DNA from: Levilactobacillus brevis
GTDB taxonomy: Bacteria; Bacillota; Bacilli; Lactobacillales; Lactobacillaceae
Assembly (NCBI GenBank): GCA_021383565.1
Contig: CP079699.1
Location: 1,984,001 to 2,048,000 of the forward strand
Reading direction: 5' to 3'
Length of the DNA: 64,000 bases
A program made the translations under genes and the position numbers. This document shows positions 7,677-16,113 of the stretch, one piece after another. The notes below the pieces were generated by a model. It worked only from the letters and a program-made list of their open reading frames with translations. It was not told the DNA's origin and did not search any database. Positions within the stretch are counted from its first letter, which is position 1, and each line of letters starts with the position of its first letter.

Positions 7677-9578
7677 ATGGCATTCCAACGTTATATTTAT
7701 GCTCACACTAATCCCATTACCTTCTGGTCGGCCGGGCTCATCATCCTCGGTTTTCTCAACACCTGGTTCACCAAGGTACCTTATGTGACCGACACCGCCT
7801 GGATCATTGCCTCCGTCATCGCCGCAGCCCCCATTGTTCTACGGGCTATCAGCGCGTTGAAGGCCAAGGTCTTCAGTATTGAATTATTGGTCGGCATCGC
7901 AGTTATCGGGGCGTTTGCGATTGGTGAGTTCGAAGAATCAGCTATTGTTACTTTCTTATTTCTCTTCGGATCTTACCTGGAACAAAAGACGCTGGCCAAG
8001 ACACGGGGCGCCATCCAATCCCTGACCGAAATGGCACCAACTACAGCATTGCTGGTCAACGATGACGGCGAAACCGAAGAAGTCGACGTCGATGATTTGG
8101 AAGAAGGTAACGTGGTCCTGGTTAAGGCCGGGGGCCAAGTTCCCGTCGATGGTAAGGTTGTCAACGGTACCGGTTACGTCAATGAATCCTCCATTACTGG
8201 TGAGTCTCGGCCCATCAACAAGGCTAATGGCGATGGCGTCTACTCCGGTGCCATGGTTGAAAGCGGCACGCTACAGATTGAAGCCACACAAGTTGGGGAC
8301 GAAACGACTTTCTCCAAGATTATCGAATTGGTCGAAGAAGCACAGGATACCAAGTCACCCGCTGAAAAGTTTATTGATAAATTTGCCCAATACTACACGC
8401 CAGCCGTTCTGGTGATTGCTATTCTGGTCTTCGTCTTCTCTCGTGACCTGCGCTTAGCCATCACGGTACTGGTTCTGGGTTGCCCTGGAGCCTTGGTTAT
8501 CGGTGCTCCCGTCTCCAACGTTGCGGGGATCGGTAACGGGGCAAAGAACGGGATTCTGATTAAGGGGGGCGACGTGGTCGATAGTCTCTCCAAGGTTGAT
8601 ACGATTGTCTTTGATAAAACGGGAACACTGACCACGGGGAAGATGGACGTGGCCGGCATGAAGCAGTACACGGACGATGACAGCCTACTAGGAGCCGTCG
8701 CTCAGGTTGAACAAACCTCCGATCACCCACTGGCAACGGCGATTACGACACATCTGGCCGGTAAGATTGCAAGCGACGCGCCAACCATGACGACCGACAC
8801 CATCAAAGGCCGCGGCATGATCGGCCAGTGGCACGACGAACCCCTCTACGTTGGGAACGCCGCTCTACTGAAAGACAACGGAATTACCCTAACCGATGCG
8901 CAATTGGTTGATTTACACGAGCTGCAAGACGATGGTCAATCCACGGTTCTAGTCGGCTATCAAGGTAAGTTGGCCTTCATCCTCGGGGTGGCCGATACGG
9001 TTCGGACCGAAGTCCCCGCCGCCCTCGCTGCTCTGAAACGCCAAGGAATCAAGCACCTGGTTATGTTAACGGGGGACAACCACGCAACTGCTCAAGCCGT
9101 TGCGGAATCACTGGGAATCGATGAAGTTCACGCTGATTTACTCCCAGCTGATAAGGTAACCTTCGTCAAGAAGTTCCAGGACATGGGACGGAACGTGGCC
9201 TTCGTTGGTGACGGGATTAACGATAGTCCTTCCCTCGCGACGGCCAGTGTCGGTATCGCCATGGGTGGCGGGACCGACGTCGCCATCGAAACGGCGGATG
9301 TGGTCCTGATGCAATCTAGCTTCACTGCCTTGAATCATGCGGTTGGTTTAGCCAAGAAGACGGCGGCCAACACCAAAGAAAACATCACCATCGCCATCGC
9401 CACCGTCATCTTCCTGCTGATTGGTCTAGTCTACGGTTACATCTACATGGCCAGTGGGATGTTCGTCCACGAAGCCTCCATCCTGGTGGTTATCTTCAAC
9501 GCGATGCGCCTGATTGGGTACCATCCCCACGTTGACAAGCCAACGAAGCAACCCGTTCAGCAGTTGGCCACGAATTAA
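7677..9578 (+). CDS. Heavy-metal-translocating P1B-type ATPase
   Basis: A 633-residue pump. Seen in order: N-terminal membrane helices with no HMA domain, the actuator loop TGES (about residue 177), the transport helix with C269-P270-G271, phosphorylation motif DKTGTLT (D313), the HP locus SDHPL typical of P1B pumps, MLTGDN, and GDGINDSP near 515. It couples ATP hydrolysis to export of a transition metal. The CPG membrane motif is not the usual CPC (Cu/Zn/Cd) or SPC (Co), so specificity is open. AAAGGA precedes the ATG. The FNR/Flp box it shares with the HMA-dps genes suggests the free HMA protein supplies what the pump lacks. A zntA, cadA or copB symbol would be a guess. Confidence 0.92.
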   Translation: MAFQRYIYAHTNPITFWSAGLIILGFLNTWFTKVPYVTDTAWIIASVIAAAPIVLRAISALKAKVFSIELLVGIAVIGAFAIGEFEESAIVTFLFLFGSYLEQKTLAKTRGAIQSLTEMAPTTALLVNDDGETEEVDVDDLEEGNVVLVKAGGQVPVDGKVVNGTGYVNESSITGESRPINKANGDGVYSGAMVESGTLQIEATQVGDETTFSKIIELVEEAQDTKSPAEKFIDKFAQYYTPAVLVIAILVFVFSRDLRLAITVLVLGCPGALVIGAPVSNVAGIGNGAKNGILIKGGDVVDSLSKVDTIVFDKTGTLTTGKMDVAGMKQYTDDDSLLGAVAQVEQTSDHPLATAITTHLAGKIASDAPTMTTDTIKGRGMIGQWHDEPLYVGNAALLKDNGITLTDAQLVDLHELQDDGQSTVLVGYQGKLAFILGVADTVRTEVPAALAALKRQGIKHLVMLTGDNHATAQAVAESLGIDEVHADLLPADKVTFVKKFQDMGRNVAFVGDGINDSPSLATASVGIAMGGGTDVAIETADVVLMQSSFTALNHAVGLAKKTAANTKENITIAIATVIFLLIGLVYGYIYMASGMFVHEASILVVIFNAMRLIGYHPHVDKPTKQPVQQLATN

Positions 9579-9610
9579 AACAGTTGAATAGAAGCCGATA
9601 AATTATCGAA

Positions 9611-9656
9611 AAAGAGTCCACCAAACGTTGGGTTATCAACGCTTGGTGGACTCTTT
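9611..9656. terminator. Bidirectional terminator between convergent genes
   Basis: A 20-bp stem with one mismatch and a 6-nt loop lies between the ATPase gene and the facing secreted-protein gene. T-rich tracts occur on both strands. Confidence 0.85.
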
Positions 9657-9681
9657 GGGTTTACCTGTTTAATGTTTCATT

Positions 9682-10497
9682 TTAGCCATAATCGTTAATG
9701 ATCCCGGAGAAGTAGGGCTTGCTGTTGACCGTGTAATTATCCCAACTACCACCCCAATAGTCATCACCAAAGTAGCGGCGACCGGTGGTCTTCAAATTCT
9801 TAATCTTAATCTGATACGTATGCTTGCCAACCTTTTTGCCGGGTAGTCCCTTGATGTACTTGTTGTAGCGAACCGTGGTGGTGTTGCCCTTGACCGTGGT
9901 CTTGGTCATCTTGGCCGAGGCGGTCGGCTTGTAGACTTCCATCCCATTGCCAAACTTAACTTGCATTTCCCCACCGCTATCGTACTTACTCATCGCCGCA
10001 CGACTGTAGTATTGGATGTAGTTGTCCAGCGTCAGATAAAACATGGGTGACGCAAAGCCACCGTGGCGATCTTCTTTGAATCCATTTCCTTGTCGCAGGA
10101 CGGTACCGCGAATCGGCGCCTTTAGACTGACCTTCTTGAAGTTGGCCTTCGTTAAAGGTACCGAGTCCGTCATGGTAAAGGCCAATTTTTTCAGCCGATT
10201 GTAGTGCACCGCACCGGACGTAAACGAGGCCTTAACGACCGAACTTCCCTGATTCTGCGTAGAGCTCATCACAAACAGCAAGGATCCCTTCTTCTTGAGC
10301 AACGGACGATAGGTCCGCCCATGCTTCTGCGAGATGCCCACGTAAACGTTGCGTTTAGCCCGGACGTACGTGCCAAACTGTGGAGTCAAATACTTGCTGG
10401 ATGCCTGTGCAGTAGTGGCTGTCGTGGCGATCCCCATCCCCACGAACGCACCAACCAGCGCGACCCCCGCAACTAGCTTACCTCTAAGATTTAACAA
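9682..10497 (-). CDS. Secreted protein of unknown function, 271 aa
   Basis: The start is TTG at 10497, supported by AGGGGG nine bases upstream; no ATG fits. Residues 1-32 form a signal peptide (charged RGK, hydrophobic core, cleavage after AQA). The mature protein is basic, rich in Lys, Tyr, Gly and Thr, without membrane anchor, LPXTG or enzyme motif that I recognise. Its C-terminal half is beta-like with many aromatic residues. Basic secreted proteins of this type occur in lactobacilli and may bind the cell surface, but that is inference. It has its own promoter region and is separated from the next gene by a terminator. Confidence 0.8.
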   Translation of the reverse strand: MLNLRGKLVAGVALVGAFVGMGIATTATTAQASSKYLTPQFGTYVRAKRNVYVGISQKHGRTYRPLLKKKGSLLFVMSSTQNQGSSVVKASFTSGAVHYNRLKKLAFTMTDSVPLTKANFKKVSLKAPIRGTVLRQGNGFKEDRHGGFASPMFYLTLDNYIQYYSRAAMSKYDSGGEMQVKFGNGMEVYKPTASAKMTKTTVKGNTTTVRYNKYIKGLPGKKVGKHTYQIKIKNLKTTGRRYFGDDYWGGSWDNYTVNSKPYFSGIINDYG

Positions 10498-10635
10498 ATC
10501 TAATTACCCCCTAGAATATATGTGTTACACAAGTATTATACAACGAATGGAAAGGGCTCACACAACCCAATTTAAAGAGCGAGAGTCACTCTTATTTTTT
10601 TCCGAAAGTGGACGCTCGCTGGTTAAACCCGAATA

Positions 10636-10673
10636 AAAACTGGCGATTTGTGAAAACACAAATCGCCAGTTTT
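10636..10673 (-). terminator. Terminator of the TKK-repeat secreted protein gene
   Basis: A perfect 17-bp stem (10636-10652 with 10657-10673), AAAA loop, and a T-run on the minus strand. Confidence 0.9.
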
Positions 10674-10700
10674 TATTAATATACTATATAAAGCCTAAGC

Positions 10701-11546
10701 TTACTTCGTAAAAGTCCACTTAGCAGCTGGGGCAACGCCGGCCTTAACGGCAACGACCTTGTTCTTGCTGTTAACGATCTTGAACTTCTTAGCAGAAGTG
10801 AACCGTAAGTAAAGCGTCTTAGAAGTCTTGGAACCCTTAGGTGTGTAAGTGATCTTCCAGAACGTTGGGGTCTTAGCATTTACGCTGTACTTTGCGTAAG
10901 AAACTAACGTCTTAACCTTCTTACCATTCTTGTAAAGGTATTGGTTAAAACCAGTCTTTTGGCTGAAGACGATCTTTTGTGAATACTTGTTAGCCGTGTT
11001 GGACTTCCAAGTACCAGTAGGCGTCTTTACCGTAAAGCTAGCAGCCTTCTTGGTTGAAGCCTTTTTAGCCGTGGCCTTTTTGGCAGTCGTCTTTTTAGTT
11101 GTTGTCTTTTTAGTTGTTGTCTTTTTAGTCGTCTTCTTCGTAGCGGTCTTCTTAGTCGTGGCCTTCTTCGTAGCAGCGGCCTGAACCCGAATAATCCGGT
11201 AGAATGACGTCTTCGTCTTTGGATTTGTTGCGTAAACGTAGACGTTGGCGTTCTTCTTCAACGTCTTAGCTAACTTAACCGTGTATTTTCCAGTCTTCTT
11301 AGAAGCCGTTGCGCTCCCCAGATTAGCCTTAGCGTTCTTGCTCTTCTTGACCGTGATCTTAGACCCTTTAGTGGCCGTCCCCGTGATCGTCTTCGAATTG
11401 CTGTAGATCGCCTTTACACTCAAGTTTGGACCCACGTGCGTTGCGGCATGTGCCGTCGTAGCTGGCGTAATCGCCGTAGCGGGAACCGTAGCACCGATAG
11501 TAAATAAAGTGACCAAACCAGTCATCGCAACCATAAATTTCTTCAT
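10701..11546 (-). CDS. Secreted Ig-like protein with Thr-Lys-Lys repeat linker
   Basis: 281 residues. A signal peptide runs to about residue 35 (AHA-A). Residues 40-123 look like a bacterial Ig-type domain (TITGTATKGSKITV). Residues 126-167 are an almost uninterrupted run of TKK/TTKK/AKK units, and the last 110 residues form a basic beta-rich domain ending KWTFTK. It has no LPXTG or transmembrane anchor. The strongly cationic linker suggests binding to teichoic acids or other anionic wall polymers, which is inference. AGGAAAAC precedes the ATG. The TKK tract is repetitive at DNA level (11046-11171) and likely to vary in length between strains. Confidence 0.82.
   Translation of the reverse strand: MKKFMVAMTGLVTLFTIGATVPATAITPATTAHAATHVGPNLSVKAIYSNSKTITGTATKGSKITVKKSKNAKANLGSATASKKTGKYTVKLAKTLKKNANVYVYATNPKTKTSFYRIIRVQAAATKKATTKKTATKKTTKKTTTKKTTTKKTTAKKATAKKASTKKAASFTVKTPTGTWKSNTANKYSQKIVFSQKTGFNQYLYKNGKKVKTLVSYAKYSVNAKTPTFWKITYTPKGSKTSKTLYLRFTSAKKFKIVNSKNKVVAVKAGVAPAAKWTFTK
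11046..11171 (-). repeat. Coding tandem repeat (Thr-Lys-Lys units)
   Basis: Degenerate in-frame repetition of ACTAAAAAG-type units encodes residues 126-167 of the secreted protein. Confidence 0.85.
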
Positions 11547-11866
11547 TGTTTTCCTGACCCCTTATATTAACCGACCAAAACGCCGGTAAATTATTTTCTA
11601 ACCGCCTTGTAGTATAACAGATTTTTGACAAACTGGTGTCAATTTTATAACGAGGTTGGGGCTTCTTTAACAACACTTAAAACAAATTAACGACTTATCC
11701 ATTCTTTAGCCGCTGATTAGCCGATAACGACCGCCATAACGGCCATAAGCGACGATTGTCCTTTAGTTCTGGTACCGTTTCCAAATTGTGGTAAGCTAAA
11801 GCTGAAATCTCTCCATTTCCACCCTAACGGAAACGAAACCTGCCAGAAAAGGAGTGTGGTTCTCTG
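11547..11866. promoter_or_regulatory. Divergent intergenic region; promoter for the TKK protein
   Basis: On the minus strand an extended -10, TGTTATACT (hexamer at 11611-11616), and a TTGACA (11637-11642) lie 20 bp apart, a long spacer. Upstream of the GH28 gene no clear promoter is visible. No gene is supported here. Confidence 0.5.
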
Positions 11867-13114
11867 ATGAAAATTAATATTCTCGACACCGCCGTTTATG
11901 CTGAAATCAAGTCGAACGCTACCGCCACTATTCAGGCCGCCATTGACCAATGCGCCGCTACAACTGGCGGTGAGGTCACCATCCCCAGCGGACAATACGT
12001 GATCGACGGCCTCCAGCTCAAGAGCGGCGTCACCTTAAACCTGGAGGCGGACGCCATTCTACGGGGCAGTGGTCACGAGTCTCAGTACATCCATCGCCCA
12101 GGTCCCTTCGAGCTGAACCGCAATCAGACGCCAATCTCGGCTCTGATTCACGCCAAGGGCCAACGCAACATCGGCATCACTGGTGAGGGACAGATTGACG
12201 GTAATTATCAAGCTTTCATTTATCCCAATCAGCATGACGCCGTCCATCTCAAATTCTACAAATACCCCCGCCCCATGACCGTTTACTTTGAAAATTGTAC
12301 CAATGTTACGCTGCAGCAGCTGACCATCACGAACGCCCCCTTCTGGACCATTCACCTCGTGGGCTGCCACAATACGGAGATTAGTCATATTGCCATCCAC
12401 AATGAATTACGAATGCCCAACACCGACGGCATCGACATTGACCGGAGCCAGAACACCTACATCCACGATTGTGAAATTATCACCGGTGACGACGCTATCT
12501 GCCCCAAGTGTACCGAGGAGACCGCCCAATATGGAGATTGCACCGGCCTATTGGTTAACCATTGCTTCCTAAAGTCCCAGAGCGCCGCCGTAAAATTTGG
12601 GAGCAGTAGCTTCGGCAACTTTGAAAATTGTCAATTCCACCACCTGACCATCAAGGATACCAACCGCGGGCTGGCTTTCCAACTCCGCGATCCCGGTAGC
12701 GCCAGCAACATTCGGTTTGAAGATATTACCATTGTGACGAAGCCCTACAGTCAAGAATGGTGGGGCGCCGGCGAACCCATCTACATCACCCTCCTACCGC
12801 GTGATACGGCTACGGACCTCCGCCAGCAGTCCATTCGCAACGTCATCTTCAAAAACATCATGTGCGAAGCCGACAACGGGATTTTGGTCGCCGCCGACGT
12901 TCCCGCCGCCTTTAGTCAGATTACCTTCGAAGACGTGACCCTTAATCTCCGCCACAACGTCGACACCCCCGTGTCCGTTGACCTCCGCCCTTGGCAAGGT
13001 GCGGCAAAGCTTCAACGTCCCCTACGCTTGGTGACCAACTTGGCTGGTGCCGACTTAACCTTTAAAAACGTTCAGGGACGATTTCCGAACCGACTGACAG
13101 TGACGTTACCGTAA
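11867..13114 (+). CDS. Glycoside hydrolase family 28 (polygalacturonase-like), intracellular
   Basis: 415 residues with no signal peptide, folding as a right-handed beta-helix with many short imperfect repeats. Two of the GH28 signature sites are clear: N185-T-D-G and D208-D209 in TGDDAIC, the catalytic aspartates. The usual GHG and RIK motifs are not recognisable; KFGSSSFGN occupies the GHG region. GH28 enzymes hydrolyse alpha-galacturonosyl bonds in pectin or rhamnogalacturonan. A cytosolic form would act on imported oligosaccharides, but no pectin transporter is adjacent. AAGGAG precedes the start. The changed motif means the substrate may not be a galacturonide. Confidence 0.85.
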   Translation: MKINILDTAVYAEIKSNATATIQAAIDQCAATTGGEVTIPSGQYVIDGLQLKSGVTLNLEADAILRGSGHESQYIHRPGPFELNRNQTPISALIHAKGQRNIGITGEGQIDGNYQAFIYPNQHDAVHLKFYKYPRPMTVYFENCTNVTLQQLTITNAPFWTIHLVGCHNTEISHIAIHNELRMPNTDGIDIDRSQNTYIHDCEIITGDDAICPKCTEETAQYGDCTGLLVNHCFLKSQSAAVKFGSSSFGNFENCQFHHLTIKDTNRGLAFQLRDPGSASNIRFEDITIVTKPYSQEWWGAGEPIYITLLPRDTATDLRQQSIRNVIFKNIMCEADNGILVAADVPAAFSQITFEDVTLNLRHNVDTPVSVDLRPWQGAAKLQRPLRLVTNLAGADLTFKNVQGRFPNRLTVTLP

Positions 13115-13192
13115 CGGAAAATCAAAATGTTTGTATCTTACTTACAAAAAGTCTATCTTTATCATCAGACAAAAAAGGTGGTTCGATACTTA

Positions 13193-14035
13193 ATGGAAAA
13201 AACATTTACTTTCGATAACGATTTAACGGTCAATCGCTTAGGCTACGGGACCATGCAGCTCCCCGGCAAGGGTGTCTGGGGGCCTTCCGCCGATCCCGAC
13301 AATGCGCCTAAGGTCATTGAGACAGCGATCGACAACGGCGTCAACTTCATTGATACTGCCGATGCCTACGGGCCGTTCTACTCTAACCTTTACCTTCGAG
13401 AGGCTTTGCAAGCCCGTCCCGACAGCCACGTCATGGTAGCCACCAAGGTTGGCCAAACGCGGCAAGGTCCCGACCAATGGACCCCAACTGGTGTGCCCGC
13501 CTACCTACGTCAACAAGTGGAACTCAACCTGTTCACGTTAGCCCTCGACCATCTCGACTTGCTTCAGCTCCACCGGGTCGACCCCACGGTACCTTTTGAA
13601 GACCAGATTGGCGTCCTCAAAGACATGCAGGACGAGGGTAAGATCAAGCATATCGGGCTCAGCCAGGTCTCTGTTGACCAACTCAAGGCTGCCCAAAAGA
13701 TTGCCCCGATTGCTTCTGTTCAAAATATGTACAACCTCAGCAACCGCAAGGACGAAGACGTCTTAAACTACGCCGAATCCCAACACATTGCCTTCATTCC
13801 GTGGTTCCCACTAGCTACCGGACAACTCATCACAAACCCAACGCTCACCAACATCGCCAAGAAGTACGATGCCTCACCCGCTCAAATCGCCTTGGCCTGG
13901 TTACTGAAGCGTTCCGACGTGATTCTGCCAATTCCTGGCACTAAGTCCAGCGAGCATGAATTGCAAAACATTCACGCCCAATCCATCGACCTTAGCCAAG
14001 CTGATTTCGATGCTTTAAAGGCCTTAGCCGACTAG
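13193..14035 (+). CDS. Aldo/keto reductase, NADPH-dependent
   Basis: Start at ATG 13193 behind AAGGTGG, giving 280 residues; an ORF opening at 13127 has no ribosome binding site. AKR fold: cofactor barrel beginning LGYGTMQLPG, the catalytic Asp-Tyr pair in FIDTADAYG, catalytic Lys in VATKVG, and His in LLQLHRVD. The C-terminal PGTKS/EL motif contacts the NADPH phosphate. It reduces a small aldehyde or ketone; the physiological substrate is unknown. It follows the GH28 gene by 78 bp and may be cotranscribed, then two terminators follow. Confidence 0.88.
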   Translation: MEKTFTFDNDLTVNRLGYGTMQLPGKGVWGPSADPDNAPKVIETAIDNGVNFIDTADAYGPFYSNLYLREALQARPDSHVMVATKVGQTRQGPDQWTPTGVPAYLRQQVELNLFTLALDHLDLLQLHRVDPTVPFEDQIGVLKDMQDEGKIKHIGLSQVSVDQLKAAQKIAPIASVQNMYNLSNRKDEDVLNYAESQHIAFIPWFPLATGQLITNPTLTNIAKKYDASPAQIALAWLLKRSDVILPIPGTKSSEHELQNIHAQSIDLSQADFDALKALAD

Positions 14036-14068
14036 TCCGCAAACTCAGATAACTTACTCGGCTGTCCT

Positions 14069-14162
14069 GTTGGGCCGTGACTTCTGTTGCCCAACACTAA
14101 TTTTTCATGAAACTATTTTACTGATCTCAACTCGTCTAACGTTACTTAGGCGAGTTTTTTTG
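14069..14162 (+). terminator. Two successive terminator hairpins
   Basis: First hairpin: TGTTGGGC (14069-14076) with GCCCAACA (14089-14096), then CTAATTTTT. Second: AACTCGTCTAA (14129) with TTAGGCGAGTT, then a run of T up to 14162. Confidence 0.8.
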
Positions 14163-14505
14163 TTAGACTACTGGTGATAGCGATTTCATAAGCAAGCCCG
14201 GTATGGCCTGCTTCCATCCATTTTCAAGTAGGCTAATTTGGCTTTCATGAAAACGTAGAAATCGTGAAATCATTGTTTTCATAGCAATGCAACCGGTTGT
14301 CTAATTTTTAAATTCTTGGTTTAAAAAGGTCGCATTTCACGACAAAGGGGCGTATAATAACTTCCGAAGTGGTCTAGACATACTTTCTGGGCAACTCGCG
14401 GATTCCCGAATGGTTGCCCCCATTCGTGGATAACCGATGCAACAGTCAATTTTTGGTAGACACTGCTCATATAACGGATTTAAACATTTAAGGAGTGACG
14501 ATCTC
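14163..14505 (+). promoter_or_regulatory. zwf promoter and long structured leader
   Basis: A -10 TATAAT lies at 14353-14358; the -35 is weak. The inferred transcript has a leader of about 140 nt. GGGCAAC (14389-14395) can pair with GTTGCCC (14413-14419), and an alternative pairing GAATGG/CCCATTC overlaps it, so two exclusive structures are possible. A 10-bp palindrome CAACCGGTTG lies upstream near 14290. No known riboswitch class is recognised. Confidence 0.5.
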
Positions 14506-15993
14506 GTGGCAACTGAACGTAAAGCTGTATTTCTATTCTTCGGGGGTACCGGTGATTTAGCTTACCGGAAACTCTATCCCAGTCTTTTCAACCTGTATCG
14601 CAAGGGTAACTTACGATCCCATTTCGCCGTCATCGGGACTTCCCGAGCCAAAATGGACGACGACAAGTTCCGTGCTGCTATCAAGAAATCCTTGGCAGAC
14701 AGCGGGAACCGGACCGACTCTAAGGAAGCTAACGACTTTATTTCCCATTTCTACTATCAAGACCATGATGTGACCGACACGGCCCACTACGCCGTCTTGA
14801 AGGACTTGATGGACAAGTTAGACAAGAAGTACAAGGCAGAAGGCCACCGGATTTTCTACCTATCAATGGCACCACAATTCTTCGGCACGATTGCCCAAGA
14901 CCTGAAGACTCAAGGCTTACTGTCCGACGGCAAGGACGCCTTCAACCGTTTGGTCATCGAAAAGCCATTCGGCCGAGACTACGATTCCGCCAAGCTCTTA
15001 AACGACGCCTTAAGCAAGTCCTTCGACGAAAACCAAATTTTCCGGATCGACCACTACTTGGGTAAGGAAATGATTCAAAACATCGAAGCACTACGGTTCG
15101 GCAACACCTTGGTCGAATCTCTGTGGAACAACCGGTACATCGACAACATTCAGGTCACGTTATCTGAAAAACTAGGTGTTGAGGAACGGGCTTCCTACTA
15201 CGACAACAGTGGGGCACTGCGGGATATGGTCCAAAACCATATCATGCAAATTGTCTCCCTGTTAGCCATGGAACAACCCGTGGCCTTCACGGATACCGAT
15301 ATCCGAGCTGAAAAGGTCAAGGCCTTACGGAGTCTACGCGTCTACAACGTGGCCGACGCCGCAACCAACTTTGTCCGCGGCCAATACGGTTCGATCAACG
15401 AACAAGCCGACTATCGGCACGAAGACAACGTCCCTCACGATTCAACGACTGAAACATTCGTTGCCGGGAAGTTGTTATTCGATAACTACCGTTGGTCCGG
15501 CACCCCATTCTACATTCGGACGGGGAAGATGTTGGCCGACAAGTTCACGCGGGTTGACGTCGTCTTCAAACGGCCACTCGTGGACATCTTCGCCTTCCCA
15601 CAGAGTCAAAACACGCCGCTGGCCGCCAACGTCTTGACGATCTTCGTTGAACCGCACGCTGGGTTCTCCCTGCAATTGAACGCCAAGACCAACGACACTG
15701 GCTTCTCCACGGAACCAATCAAGTTGGACTACCTGGTTGACGCCCAAAAGTCTAAGGATACGCCAGAACCATACGAACGCCTGCTTCATGACGTCTTGAA
15801 GGGTGACGGGACCAACTTCTCCAGCTGGCCAGAAGTTTCCTACGCTTGGAAGTTCGTGGATCAAATTCGCCGTGTTTGGGACTTACAAGAACCACAATTC
15901 CCTAACTACACGCCACATTCCATGGGTCCAGCCGCCGCTGAAGAACTTATTCAACGCGACCACCGGGAATGGGTTTACCGCTTAAACAACTAG
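14506..15993 (+). CDS. zwf: Glucose-6-phosphate 1-dehydrogenase
   Basis: Start is GTG 14506 with AGGAG ten bases upstream; an in-frame ATG at 14437 lacks a site. The product is 495 residues, normal for the family. N-terminal dinucleotide motif GGTGDLAYRK is at residues 13-22 and the active-site signature RIDHYLGKE begins at about residue 180. It oxidises glucose 6-phosphate to 6-phosphogluconolactone with NADP+ or NAD+, the entry to the phosphoketolase route of heterofermentative lactobacilli. gnd follows three genes later. Codon use is strongly biased, suggesting high expression. Confidence 0.97.
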   Translation: MATERKAVFLFFGGTGDLAYRKLYPSLFNLYRKGNLRSHFAVIGTSRAKMDDDKFRAAIKKSLADSGNRTDSKEANDFISHFYYQDHDVTDTAHYAVLKDLMDKLDKKYKAEGHRIFYLSMAPQFFGTIAQDLKTQGLLSDGKDAFNRLVIEKPFGRDYDSAKLLNDALSKSFDENQIFRIDHYLGKEMIQNIEALRFGNTLVESLWNNRYIDNIQVTLSEKLGVEERASYYDNSGALRDMVQNHIMQIVSLLAMEQPVAFTDTDIRAEKVKALRSLRVYNVADAATNFVRGQYGSINEQADYRHEDNVPHDSTTETFVAGKLLFDNYRWSGTPFYIRTGKMLADKFTRVDVVFKRPLVDIFAFPQSQNTPLAANVLTIFVEPHAGFSLQLNAKTNDTGFSTEPIKLDYLVDAQKSKDTPEPYERLLHDVLKGDGTNFSSWPEVSYAWKFVDQIRRVWDLQEPQFPNYTPHSMGPAAAEELIQRDHREWVYRLNN

Positions 15994-16011
15994 AACTTTT
16001 AACCAAAACTA

Positions 16012-16057
16012 AGAAGCCGGACCACGTCATCTCAAGCGATGTTGTGGTCCGGCTTCT
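16012..16057 (+). terminator. Terminator after zwf
   Basis: AGAAGCCGGACCAC pairs with GTGGTCCGGCTTCT in a long stem; the T tract afterwards is weak (GCTTTAC). Confidence 0.75.
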
Positions 16058-16113
16058 GCTTTACTAATATCTACTACTTATAACTCGTAAATTCACTCAC
16101 GGAGGTCTTTCAT

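Noticed and set aside
11046-11171. Short repeated units that could suggest a CRISPR array
   Set aside because: They are in-frame codon repeats without spacers inside a secreted protein gene.
14286-14301. ATGCAACCGGTTGTCT as a CcpA cre site for zwf
   Set aside because: Two mismatches in conserved cre positions; noted only as a palindrome.
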